Positions 1 through 6,762 of a stretch of DNA of 8,470 nucleotides are shown in pieces. The stretch's first letter is position 1. Each line of letters begins with the position of its first letter. Location: the NCBI GenBank assembly GCA_046728115.1, contig JBKPDW010000062.1, positions 1 to 8,470 on the forward strand. Direction: 5' to 3'. The DNA comes from CAVSWN01 sp046728115. GTDB lineage: Bacteria; Acidobacteriota; Vicinamibacteria; Vicinamibacterales; CAVVIG01. The notes under the pieces are model-generated. The model had not been told where the DNA came from and made no database searches. It saw only the letters and a list, made by a program, of their open reading frames with translations. The position numbers were made by a program, and so were the translations under genes.

Positions 1-626
1 ACCCTATGCAGCACGAGACGATGGGTCTGTATGACACCCTTGGGCCGGCCTGTTGAACCAGACGTATAAAACAGAGCAGCCACTGCATGCGGTGAGACGC
101 TCAGACCAGGATTCCCAGTTCTGTTGTCGTCGGCGACATCGTCGAGTTCAATGACAGAGCACTCAGAGGGCGCAAGCGCGTGTGCCAGTGACAGATGTTT
201 GCGGTCTGTGACGACAACCCGCGATTGGCAGTCTCGTAAAATGAAGGAAAGCCTGTCAGGCGGATAGGACGGGTCGAGAGGCACGTAGAATTTGCCGGCT
301 TTCAGCACGCCCATCAGCGCGCTGATAGTCCTATCGTCCTGCTCCAGGAGAAGTCCGACCGGTTCTGCGATCGTGCCCCGCCGCGTCGCCAACACACGCG
401 CAAAACGGTTGGACGCTCGATTCAGCGCGTCATAGGTGATTTGTCCGTTTCGACTCCTGATGGCCACGGACGAAGCCAGCGATGATGCGATAGTCTCGAA
501 GCGGCTGATGATTGACTGGTCGACCTCGGACCTGGGAAAGCCGACAAGTCGCCGGCTGCGATCGTCCTTGGCGTTCGAGACCGTGGCGAATTGCGCCCTT
601 TCCGTAGTCAAGGCCTTGTTCGACAA
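1..626 (-). CDS. NRPS-type adenylation (AMP-binding) domain protein, N-terminal part, truncated by window edge
   Basis: This frame stays open from the window edge. Numbering from a TTG at 626-624, core motif A1 reads ITYDAL (63-68), A2 reads LKAGKFYVPLDPSYPPDR (108-125), and the A3 phosphate-binding loop reads YTSGSTGRPKGV (187-198). These are hallmarks of the ANL superfamily, specifically amino-acid-activating NRPS adenylation domains, which make an aminoacyl-AMP and load a carrier protein. The stretch from Phe30 (FPRSEVDQSIISRFE) matches the lead-in common to adenylation proteins that begin without a condensation domain, so this looks like the true N-terminus. The substrate pocket (A4-A8) lies outside the window, so the substrate cannot be read. 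There is no ATG in this frame. TTG 626-624 has a GGCGGG 7 nt upstream, TTG 611-609 has no good SD, and GTG 467-465 would cut into the domain. The start is therefore uncertain by tens of bases. The gene is divergent from the MFS gene. Confidence 0.88.
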   Translation of the reverse strand, partial: MSNKALTTERAQFATVSNAKDDRSRRLVGFPRSEVDQSIISRFETIASSLASSVAIRSRNGQITYDALNRASNRFARVLATRRGTIAEPVGLLLEQDDRTISALMGVLKAGKFYVPLDPSYPPDRLSFILRDCQSRVVVTDRKHLSLAHALAPSECSVIELDDVADDNRTGNPGLSVSPHAVAALFYTSGSTGRPKGVIQTHRLVLHR

Positions 627-989
627 AATTGTGCCCGCCAGCCGACGGTTGAGCGGAGTGCAAGGGAGCCGCCGCCATCTTATGGCCCAGCTCGTCTTCC
701 TGCGCGTCCTTCTGACGCTAAATACAACCCTGTTAATAGATTGCCGAGGCTTTGATCCAGAAAGTCTTCGGAAACGATGAATTTTGTCTGAAATTTTGTG
801 CCCTGTCCACGAAATCCCCTGGGAATCATTCGAGTGCTCGACGGAGCGAGACGGGGCGCTCAACCGATGATCGGGATATGAGGCGCGGGGATTCGTGGAA
901 CGATCCCTGCACGGACCGACCTCGCTCTGACTGAACCAATCTTTGCGCTCCGCGCAACTCGCGCGACGGCAACAGGGGCAGGTGATGCT
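627..989. other. Non-coding divergent intergenic region
   Basis: This gap lies between the divergent adenylation gene and the transporter gene. Open frames exist here, but none gives recognisable protein. It includes an AT-rich patch around 720-800 within otherwise GC-rich DNA, with an imperfect direct repeat (GAATTTTGT at 779-787, AAATTTTGT at 791-799). The patch is the likeliest place for the divergent promoters, but I could not match a convincing -35/-10 pair on either strand. A short near-palindrome, CGAGTGCTCG, lies at 831-840. Confidence 0.55.
975..982 (+). promoter_or_regulatory. Ribosome-binding site deciding the GTG start of the MFS gene
   Basis: A GGGGCAGG purine-rich stretch ends 7 nt before GTG at 990-992. 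The nearby ATG (985-987) and GTG (982-984) are in other frames, so this site supports 990 as the start. Confidence 0.55.
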
Positions 990-2309
990 GTGGCCGCGCG
1001 ACTGACCCTCACGCGATGGCTGATCTGCGGAATCGCCGCAATCGGCTTTGCGTTCGATTCGTACGAGCTTCTGATGCTGCCACTGATCGTCCGGCCAGCC
1101 CTCGTGGAACTGTTGGCCACGACGCCCAATAGTGCTGCGCTCAACGAATGGGTCGGGATCATCTTTTACGTGCCGGCTGTGGCTGGAGGCATCTTCGGAT
1201 TGCTCGGCGGCTATCTGACCGATCTGTTCGGGCGACTGCGTGTGCTCGTCTGGAGCATCCTGCTCTACGCTTTTTCCGCGGTTGCAGCCGCGTTTTCGAC
1301 CTCCGCGGGTTGGCTTCTATTCTGGCGATGCTGCACCTTCGTTGGCGTCTGCGTGGAATTCGTGGCCGCCGTGGCCTGGCTCTCCGAGCTGTTTCCCGAC
1401 CCGAAGCAACGAGAAAGAGTGGTCGGCTACACGCAGATCTTCGGCTCGCTCGGCGGGCTCATGGTTGTCGGCGCTTATTACCTAATCGTGACCTACGGGC
1501 ACCTCCTCCCCGCGGTGCACGGCAGACATGAAGCCTGGCGGTATACGTTGATGTCCGGCATCATTCCCGCCATTCCACTTCTTCTGATTCGGCCGTTCCT
1601 GCCGGAATCGCCGATCTGGACGCAAAAGAAAGCCGCCGGCACACTGAAGCGCCCCAGTTTTGCCGAGCTGTTCCAACCGCAGTTCCGCAGAACTACTATC
1701 GTGACGACCGTGATGATGGCGTGTGCGTTCGCAGCAGCGTTCGGTGCGCTGCAGCAGATTCCGCGCATCGTGCCCGGTATGAGCGAAATTCGGATGTTGC
1801 CGCGAACTGCTCAGGAACAAGCGGTGAGCACCACACAGTCATTTCAGGAATTCGGTGGGTTGGCTGGCCGATTCGTGCTGGCCGCCCTGGCAGCTGTCAT
1901 CATTCGGCGTCGCGGGTTGTTGCGAATGTTCCAAACTCCCGGCCTCATCGTTCTGCCGATCGTGTTCGTACTGGCGCCGGTGAGCACGCTGACGCTCCTG
2001 CGCTGGGGAAGCTTCGTGATCGGTTTTGCGACGATTGCTCAATTCAGTTTTTGGGGTAACTATTTGCCACGCGTGTATCCAACGCATTTGCGCGGCACGG
2101 GTGAAAGCTTTGCCGCGAATGTCGGGGGCCGCATGCTCGGGACATGTGCAGCGCTCGCGACCACCAAGCTCGTCGACGTGATGCCCGGCGCGACGGCAAC
2201 GACGAGATTGGCATATGCCTGTGCCTTGGTGGGCACTTCGGCCTACGTGATCGGCTTTCTCGCGAGTTTTTGGCTGCCGGAACCGGCGCGAGCGGAGCTG
2301 CCGGAATAA
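990..2309 (+). CDS. MFS transporter, AAHS/sugar-porter-like
   Basis: Predicted 439-residue inner-membrane major facilitator protein with about 12 hydrophobic segments. TM1 carries Asp23 and Glu26 (AFDSYELLML), resembling the acidic TM1 motif of aromatic acid:H+ symporters. The loop 2-3 MFS signature is GGYLTDLFGRLR (73-84), with Asp78 and Arg82. PESPIW (205-210) ends the N-terminal half as in sugar-porter and AAHS relatives. YPTHLRGTGESF in the C-half (363-374) is the repeated-half motif. The length fits the family. The start is GTG, supported by the SD just upstream, and the hydrophobic TM1 follows at once. Family knowledge suggests proton-driven transport of a small organic acid or sugar-like solute. 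The substrate and even the direction cannot be read. Its divergent neighbour is an adenylation-domain gene, so export of that pathway's product or uptake of a precursor is possible but unproven. Confidence 0.92.
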   Translation: MAARLTLTRWLICGIAAIGFAFDSYELLMLPLIVRPALVELLATTPNSAALNEWVGIIFYVPAVAGGIFGLLGGYLTDLFGRLRVLVWSILLYAFSAVAAAFSTSAGWLLFWRCCTFVGVCVEFVAAVAWLSELFPDPKQRERVVGYTQIFGSLGGLMVVGAYYLIVTYGHLLPAVHGRHEAWRYTLMSGIIPAIPLLLIRPFLPESPIWTQKKAAGTLKRPSFAELFQPQFRRTTIVTTVMMACAFAAAFGALQQIPRIVPGMSEIRMLPRTAQEQAVSTTQSFQEFGGLAGRFVLAALAAVIIRRRGLLRMFQTPGLIVLPIVFVLAPVSTLTLLRWGSFVIGFATIAQFSFWGNYLPRVYPTHLRGTGESFAANVGGRMLGTCAALATTKLVDVMPGATATTRLAYACALVGTSAYVIGFLASFWLPEPARAELPE

Positions 2310-2314
2310 CGTGC

Positions 2315-2350
2315 CGCTGGTTGTCGTGAGGAGATTCCACGACCGCAGCG
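2315..2350 (+). terminator. Stem-loop after the MFS gene, possible intrinsic terminator
   Basis: It starts 6 nt after the MFS stop codon. The outer stem CGCTG (2315-2319) pairs with CAGCG (2346-2350). The inner stem GTCGTG (2323-2328) pairs with CACGAC (2338-2343), separated from the outer stem by a small internal loop, and the apical loop is 9 nt. The run after it is only TTTGT, so termination strength is doubtful. On the minus strand no T-run follows, so it is a poor terminator for the converging receptor operon. Confidence 0.42.
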
Positions 2351-2452
2351 TTTGTCGGATCGGACCAGGAGCCTTGACGGCCAGGAATCTTTGCAAAAGG
2401 AGTCAAGTCGTGTCCGTCGACCGGGCGGTCGCCGGGTCTTGCCTCAGCTTCC

Positions 2453-3091
2453 TCAGAACTCGATGAGCACACCAGCTGAGGGAAGCAGCGGAAATTGCGT
2501 CGCGGTGAAGTCGAGGGCGCGGCCATTGCCGAGCACTGTGCCGTAACCGGGCGCGTAGTTCGTCCGGTTCAGGACGTTGATGATCTCGGCGAAGAGCGTC
2601 AGCCGGCTGCGCCGATAGTTGAACGCATGATTGGCGCGCAGGTCCAGGCGCGCGTACGGCGGAAGACGCACGGTGTTGCGATCGGCGCCAACGACCAGGC
2701 CGGTCGCGCTCTCCTGAAAGTATCCGGGAATCGGAAACCCGCTCCCGGCTCTCATCTTCACACTCACGCTCGTCTTCGGCGACAGCCGCTGTTCGGCGAA
2801 GACGTTGATCGTGTGCCGCTGATCGAAATCGCTTGCGAACGATTCGGTGCGCGCCGCATCGGTGTAGCGCGCGCGGCCGTACGCGTAGCTGAGCCAGCCC
2901 GTCAAACCTGCGGCTGCCCGGCGTTGAAGCAGCACTTCGACACCCTGCGAGCGCCCCTCGAGCGCATTGCGCCATGCCGGCATGAGAGACGATGCGAGTA
3001 CGACCTGATCACCAACGAGGCGTCCCTCGCTGTCTTCGAGGCGAAGTACATCGTGCTCGCGGCGATCGTACAGCGTCACCTGCCACCGCAT
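2453..3091 (-). CDS. C-terminal barrel fragment of the TonB-dependent receptor, after an in-frame stop
   Basis: This piece is in the same frame as the upstream receptor piece and is separated only by a TGA codon. It begins MRWQVTLYDRREHDVL, which is how late barrel strands of this receptor type normally continue after 'IERR...'. It includes WLSYAYGRARYTD and a Phe-rich end typical of outer-membrane barrels (LLPSAGVLIEF, terminal Phe). It has 212 residues if started at ATG 3091-3089. A GAAGG at 3102-3098, overlapping the stop, sits 6 nt before that ATG, so reinitiation is mechanically possible. The product alone has no signal peptide and could not make an outer-membrane barrel. I read it as the broken 3' end of a single gene that spanned 4987-2453, about 844 codons without the stop. 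A sequencing or assembly error at one base is the main alternative. Confidence 0.85.
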   Translation of the reverse strand: MRWQVTLYDRREHDVLRLEDSEGRLVGDQVVLASSLMPAWRNALEGRSQGVEVLLQRRAAAGLTGWLSYAYGRARYTDAARTESFASDFDQRHTINVFAEQRLSPKTSVSVKMRAGSGFPIPGYFQESATGLVVGADRNTVRLPPYARLDLRANHAFNYRRSRLTLFAEIINVLNRTNYAPGYGTVLGNGRALDFTATQFPLLPSAGVLIEF

Positions 3092-3100
3092 GTCAGGCCT

Positions 3101-3103
3101 TCA
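3101..3103 (-). other. In-frame TGA interrupting the receptor gene
   Basis: The codon series on the minus strand is GAG CGC CGA TGA AGG CCT GAC ATG CGG TGG. Translating through gives IERR-stop-RPDMRWQVTLYD, a smooth receptor sequence with no frame change. One substitution could restore Gly (GGA), Arg (CGA), Trp (TGG) or Leu (TTA). The other genes of the operon end in TGA, so the codon is not reassigned in this organism. Confidence 0.9.
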
Positions 3104-4987
3104 TCGGCGCTCGATCGCGATATCGGTGCTGACCGCCCATTCGGGCCGAGTCGCCAGACTGCCGTACGTGCCCACGACTTGATCGAGGTCGGGCTGCTGA
3201 TGGGAAAGGCCCATCCCCGCGCGGAGGCTGAGCGAGTGTCCGAGCGGCTGCGAGCCGAGGACCCATGGCGACGCTGTAGGGCCGCTGACGAGGGACGAGT
3301 GTGAAAGGCGCGCTCCCGCCTCGAGCAGACGCGTGTCCGATCCCGTCCACGTGATGCGCCCGTCGACCGCGGAGCTGGTCGCGGACCCGTCGACGCGCTC
3401 GTCTCGCCGGCCGCTGCGCGATCCCGTCGCGGTGCTCGGGTAGACGGTTGCCGTCGCGTTCGCCTGTTGCCAGTCGACGAACACCGCAGCGCGCGCGACC
3501 AGCGCGCGACGCATCGTCCAGATGCTGGCGCCCGAGTAGGAAACGTCGGACATCGAGCCGGACGCGAGGACGGCGCCGCTGCTGTGAACGTTGTCGAACG
3601 TCTCGCCGACAACGCCGATGCGGTTGATGATGACGAGAGCGGTGCCAACCGTGGATCGCCAGGCGAGCCAACCGACACCTGTTGCGGTCGAGCCGACACC
3701 TAACGAGTTCGGTCCAGGCGTGGCCTCGCGCTGATCGAGCTCGGACCGGCCTGCCACGGCGCCGACCTGCAGCTGCTGGCGCGGCGTCACGTCATACACG
3801 AACTTCGTGTGTGCATCGGTGAATCCGAACGCCGTGCCCGAGCGTTGGACCCGTCGTACGATCCATTGGACGTAACTTTGCCTGACCGATGCGAGCCACG
3901 ATCCGCGATGAGCGCCGCCAATGGGTCCGTCAACGACGAGCGAGGCGCTCGAGGCGCTGACGGCTGCCCGCCATTCGGTGGCGTCGCGCGATCCCTCGCG
4001 GATCCCGAAATCGAGCCACGCACCGAGCCGCTCCGGATGATCCTGAGCTTGCGCGCCGACGGAGAGCGTCGCCGCCGAGACGAGATCTCCGTTGATGAGC
4101 CCTATCGATCCGTTGTTCTCGTAGGTGCGCACGTTATGTACCAGCCAGGGCGTCGGCAGGCCGTCAATCGACAAGCCCATATGACGGAAGTCGCTGCCTC
4201 GCACCGAGAATTCGCTGCGAAGATCGCCCTCCGTGCTCACGCCGGGCAGCGATTGCACGGCCCGCAACGGATCGTCGGCAAGCACGCCGCTCAACCCGCG
4301 CAGTTCGGCGCTGGTCATCGTTTGCGCCGCAGGAACGCCGCCGTTGGCACCAATACGAAATCGATCGCCCGGCACGTCGATGTGTTCGGTGTAGGTGCCG
4401 GTTCCGTCAGCCAACGGCACGAGAATATCCACGCGCTCGCCGGCCCGTACGTCGACGGATGGCCGCCCGAGACTGTAGCCGACGAGGGAGGCAAGAAGCG
4501 TCTGCTGTCCGGCTGGCAGTGAGGCGAGCGTGAACGCTCCGGTATCGTCGGACAGTGTGGCTCCCACGCCGTTTTCGTCAGCGACGCGCACGCCCGCCAG
4601 CGCGGCCCCGGTCCTGGCGTCGACGACGCGACCCACGACGACGCCGGAGGGAGCCGGCTGCAGTGTATTTCTCGGCGCTACGGCCCTTCGCGCGCGCACG
4701 ACGAGCAGTGTGCCGCCGGGACCGGCTCGTGCTTCGAGACCGTGCGGACGCAACATCGCATCCAGCATCCGGCGCGGCGTGCCCTTCGGCTCGTCGATGA
4801 CGCGCATGTCCGATCGAACCAGCTCGGAGCTGAAGACGATCTTCAGGCCGTCGGCTTGCAGGTCGCGCAGGGCATCGGCCAGTGGACGCCCCGCGAACCG
4901 TTTGGCATCGGCCTGCGCGGGTGCCGCTGCCGCCAGCAAGACGACGAGTGCGATCGTCGATCGGACGACCCATTGGCACGTCGTCAT
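3101..4987 (-). CDS. TonB-dependent receptor with STN-like domain, N-terminal 628 residues (gene interrupted)
   Basis: Outer-membrane transducer/receptor. Residues 1-26 form a Sec signal peptide ending AAPAQA. Residues 28-98 resemble an STN (secretin/TonB short) domain (FAGRPLADALRDLQ, VFSSELV, PRRMLDAML), the module that passes a ligand signal to FecR. Residues 116-195 look like a carboxypeptidase-regulatory/PEGA-like beta-sandwich (GRVVDARTGAALAGVRV). The plug is at about 219-330 (DDPLRAVQSLPGV, SEFSVRGSDFRHMGLSIDGL), followed by barrel strands. Translation stops at an in-frame TGA at 3103-3101, well before the barrel ends, and the remaining strands follow in the same frame. ATG 4987 overlaps the FecR stop as ATGA, implying translational coupling. 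The in-frame ATG at 5050 would put 21 residues before the signal peptide and is unlikely. The ligand is unknown. Confidence 0.9.
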   Translation of the reverse strand: MTTCQWVVRSTIALVVLLAAAAPAQADAKRFAGRPLADALRDLQADGLKIVFSSELVRSDMRVIDEPKGTPRRMLDAMLRPHGLEARAGPGGTLLVVRARRAVAPRNTLQPAPSGVVVGRVVDARTGAALAGVRVADENGVGATLSDDTGAFTLASLPAGQQTLLASLVGYSLGRPSVDVRAGERVDILVPLADGTGTYTEHIDVPGDRFRIGANGGVPAAQTMTSAELRGLSGVLADDPLRAVQSLPGVSTEGDLRSEFSVRGSDFRHMGLSIDGLPTPWLVHNVRTYENNGSIGLINGDLVSAATLSVGAQAQDHPERLGAWLDFGIREGSRDATEWRAAVSASSASLVVDGPIGGAHRGSWLASVRQSYVQWIVRRVQRSGTAFGFTDAHTKFVYDVTPRQQLQVGAVAGRSELDQREATPGPNSLGVGSTATGVGWLAWRSTVGTALVIINRIGVVGETFDNVHSSGAVLASGSMSDVSYSGASIWTMRRALVARAAVFVDWQQANATATVYPSTATGSRSGRRDERVDGSATSSAVDGRITWTGSDTRLLEAGARLSHSSLVSGPTASPWVLGSQPLGHSLSLRAGMGLSHQQPDLDQVVGTYGSLATRPEWAVSTDIAIERR

Positions 4988-5970
4988 TCGCGCGCCCTGG
5001 CCCGCGAGATCACAATCTGTTCCTCTGCCAGCGTTCGGGTGAGGCCGCATGTCGGAAGCACCACGTCGAGCGCTTCCTCCGCGGTCAACCCGTCGACCGA
5101 GCCGTGCAGCATCGTGGACGAGAGCGCGCGCTCGGTCTCGCCGTCGACGAAACGGATGTCGCGTCCGCTCTCGTCAGCCGCCCAGCGCAGGAATGCGCGC
5201 ACAGTGGCACCCTCGATGCGGAACGGCTGCGCGGCACGCGTAGTCCAGTTCCACCCGAGGTCGTACGGCGCCACGGGGTGCTCGTTCGCCGTGCCGCCTG
5301 GATGCATCACGACTTCGCGACCGGCGGCAAGCGTACGGGTAGCGCCCGCGGCGTCGATCCGGATCGCACCATCACGAACGCGCGCGCGCCATCCGCGCTC
5401 GAGGACGCGAACCTCGAATCGTGTGCCGACGTCACGCGCTTCGCCGAAGGCGGTGCGCACCACCACCGGCAGCCCAGGCCGATCGCGGCCCGTGTCGACG
5501 TAGACGGCGCCGCTGTGCAGCGTCATTTCGCGGCGGCTGGTGAACGCGATGGCAGTGCCACGGTCGAGACGCACCTCGCCGCTGCTCTCGAGGGACACGC
5601 TCGCGACCGAGTCGTCGCCGACCCGAATCGACATGCCCTCGGCAACCGTGTCACCTGGATGCAGAATGGAGCCATTCACCGAGAGCGTGCCGACAACAGC
5701 CGCGACACGTCCCGCCGTGGCGGAACGAGATGACGCGGGTGCGGACGCGTCGTGCGGGCGCACGCGAAGGGCGATGATCAGCACCGCTGCCGCGCCGAGC
5801 ACGGAGGCGATGCCGAACGTGGCGCGCCTGCGCACGCGCACGCGGCCTGCGTCGACCCATGCGTCGTGAACGACCGCTCTGACGCGAGCCGTCCGATCGG
5901 CCGGCACGGTCGTTCGCGCACCAGCATTCTGCAACAGCCGTTCGATGTCGTCGCGCGAGTCATCGGTCAT
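4984..5970 (-). CDS. FecR-like transmembrane anti-sigma regulator
   Basis: A 328-residue inner-membrane protein. Residues 1-48 are a short, Arg-rich cytoplasmic tail expected to hold the sigma factor. Residues 50-70 form a single membrane segment (IASVLGAAAVLIIALRV). A periplasmic FecR domain spans about 112-207 (SVASVSLESSGEVRLDRGTA, VRTAFGEARDVGTRFEVRV). The C-terminal part, 250-322, resembles a second STN-like fold (VRAFLRWAADESGRDIRF, LTAEEALDVVLPTCGL). In Fec-type signalling this periplasmic end contacts the receptor's STN domain, and proteolysis then frees the sigma factor. The start is supported by GGAG at 5980-5977, 6 nt before ATG. The gene lies 21 nt after the peptidase gene and overlaps the receptor ATG by 4 nt. 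The cytoplasmic tail is shorter than in classical FecR, and I do not see the usual conserved Trp motif there. Confidence 0.92.
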   Translation of the reverse strand: MTDDSRDDIERLLQNAGARTTVPADRTARVRAVVHDAWVDAGRVRVRRRATFGIASVLGAAAVLIIALRVRPHDASAPASSRSATAGRVAAVVGTLSVNGSILHPGDTVAEGMSIRVGDDSVASVSLESSGEVRLDRGTAIAFTSRREMTLHSGAVYVDTGRDRPGLPVVVRTAFGEARDVGTRFEVRVLERGWRARVRDGAIRIDAAGATRTLAAGREVVMHPGGTANEHPVAPYDLGWNWTTRAAQPFRIEGATVRAFLRWAADESGRDIRFVDGETERALSSTMLHGSVDGLTAEEALDVVLPTCGLTRTLAEEQIVISRARARE

Positions 5971-5991
5971 GGCGATCTCCAGCTGGGGTCA

Positions 5992-6762
5992 TCATCGTGC
6001 ATCGAGCATGGCCCACCAGTCGCGTTCGACATCTGCGATCGATCGGCCGTAAACAGCCAGGAACTGCCGGCGGACCGAATCGTCCGTGTCGGACAGGTTG
6101 CCGGCTCTGAAGAACTGCTTCACACGATCCAGGCCGTAGGCGTCGAGTACGAACCGTACGAACGAGCCGGCTTCCGGATACGTCACGTTGGGATCGACCA
6201 ATCGAAAATCGGAGGACGCGAGCAGCCGATCGAGCGGCACGAGCGTACCTTGCCGCCGGAAGTTCTTCGCCCAGTCGTGCACATCGGTGCCGTTCCATCG
6301 AGGCGTGAAATCACCTTGCAACGGATCGGTCTGGTGCGCGACCGCCAGCCCCTCGTTGAACAGCGCCACCGCGCTTCCGAAGAGCGCCGAGTAGACGTGA
6401 ATCACCTCGTGATTGTCGGTGGGCCAGATCGTGTGGACGGTAAAGGCGGCAGGCTCAGCGTAGCCGTTCGTGTTGTAGCGGCCGGTGAGGTCGCCCATCT
6501 GCGTGCGATTCCGATACTTGTTGTAGCTCACGCGCTGTGGCACACGAACGTCCAGTGCCACGACCGCCCATTCGTAGTACGCCTGCTGCCAGATGGAATC
6601 GACCGCATCGCCTGTCGAAAAATGAAACACGTACGCCGAGGCCTCGAGTGTTTCCGCGAGCGGTGCCGTCGACGAAGGTCCTGTCGGCGACACGTCGTGC
6701 TTCCCGCACGCCAGGAACGCAACGATCACGAAGATCGACGCAATGAGCCGGCCACATCTCAT
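5992..6762 (-). CDS. Putative zinc metallopeptidase lipoprotein (HExxH, peptidase MA-like)
   Basis: A 256-residue predicted lipoprotein. Residues 1-18 form a signal ending FLA before Cys19, with Ser/Thr/Pro-rich linker residues after it. The core has HEVIH at 118-122 and NEGLA with Glu137 fifteen residues later. This fits a gluzincin zinc site (two His, one downstream Glu; Glu119 catalytic). The later segment with AGSFVRFVLDAYGLDRVKQF (198-217) and the terminal Trp-rich helix resemble peptidase MA-like proteins. It should act in the periplasm, membrane-anchored. The ATG at 6762-6760 overlaps the sigma factor stop (ATGA), with AGGAG 8 nt upstream. An upstream in-frame ATG at 6900 would bury the signal peptide and overlap the sigma gene. 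A peptidase between a sigma factor and its FecR suggests a role in signal processing or in using the receptor's substrate, but the target is unknown. A non-catalytic homologue is possible. Confidence 0.83.
   Translation of the reverse strand: MRCGRLIASIFVIVAFLACGKHDVSPTGPSSTAPLAETLEASAYVFHFSTGDAVDSIWQQAYYEWAVVALDVRVPQRVSYNKYRNRTQMGDLTGRYNTNGYAEPAAFTVHTIWPTDNHEVIHVYSALFGSAVALFNEGLAVAHQTDPLQGDFTPRWNGTDVHDWAKNFRRQGTLVPLDRLLASSDFRLVDPNVTYPEAGSFVRFVLDAYGLDRVKQFFRAGNLSDTDDSVRRQFLAVYGRSIADVERDWWAMLDAR

Noticed and set aside
430..678. Minus-strand ATG frame starting at 678, overlapping the adenylation gene start
   Set aside because: It is in a different frame from the adenylation motifs, and its translation has no homology-like features.
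436..780. Plus-strand 114-codon frame over the adenylation gene start
   Set aside because: It is antisense to the A1-containing segment, with no SD or domain.
1839..2526. Minus-strand open frames opposite the 3' half of the MFS gene
   Set aside because: They are low-complexity Arg/Ser/His translations opposite a clear membrane transporter.
3101..3103. Selenocysteine or reassigned TGA in the receptor
   Set aside because: Neighbouring genes end in TGA, receptors of this type have no selenoprotein precedent known to me, and no clear insertion element is visible downstream.
2495..3304. Plus-strand open frame (269 codons) across the receptor break
   Set aside because: It is antisense to barrel-coding sequence that clearly continues in the minus frame on both sides of the TGA.
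3809..4522. Plus-strand open frame opposite the receptor
   Set aside because: It is the antisense shadow of the plug and barrel coding region, with no recognisable protein.
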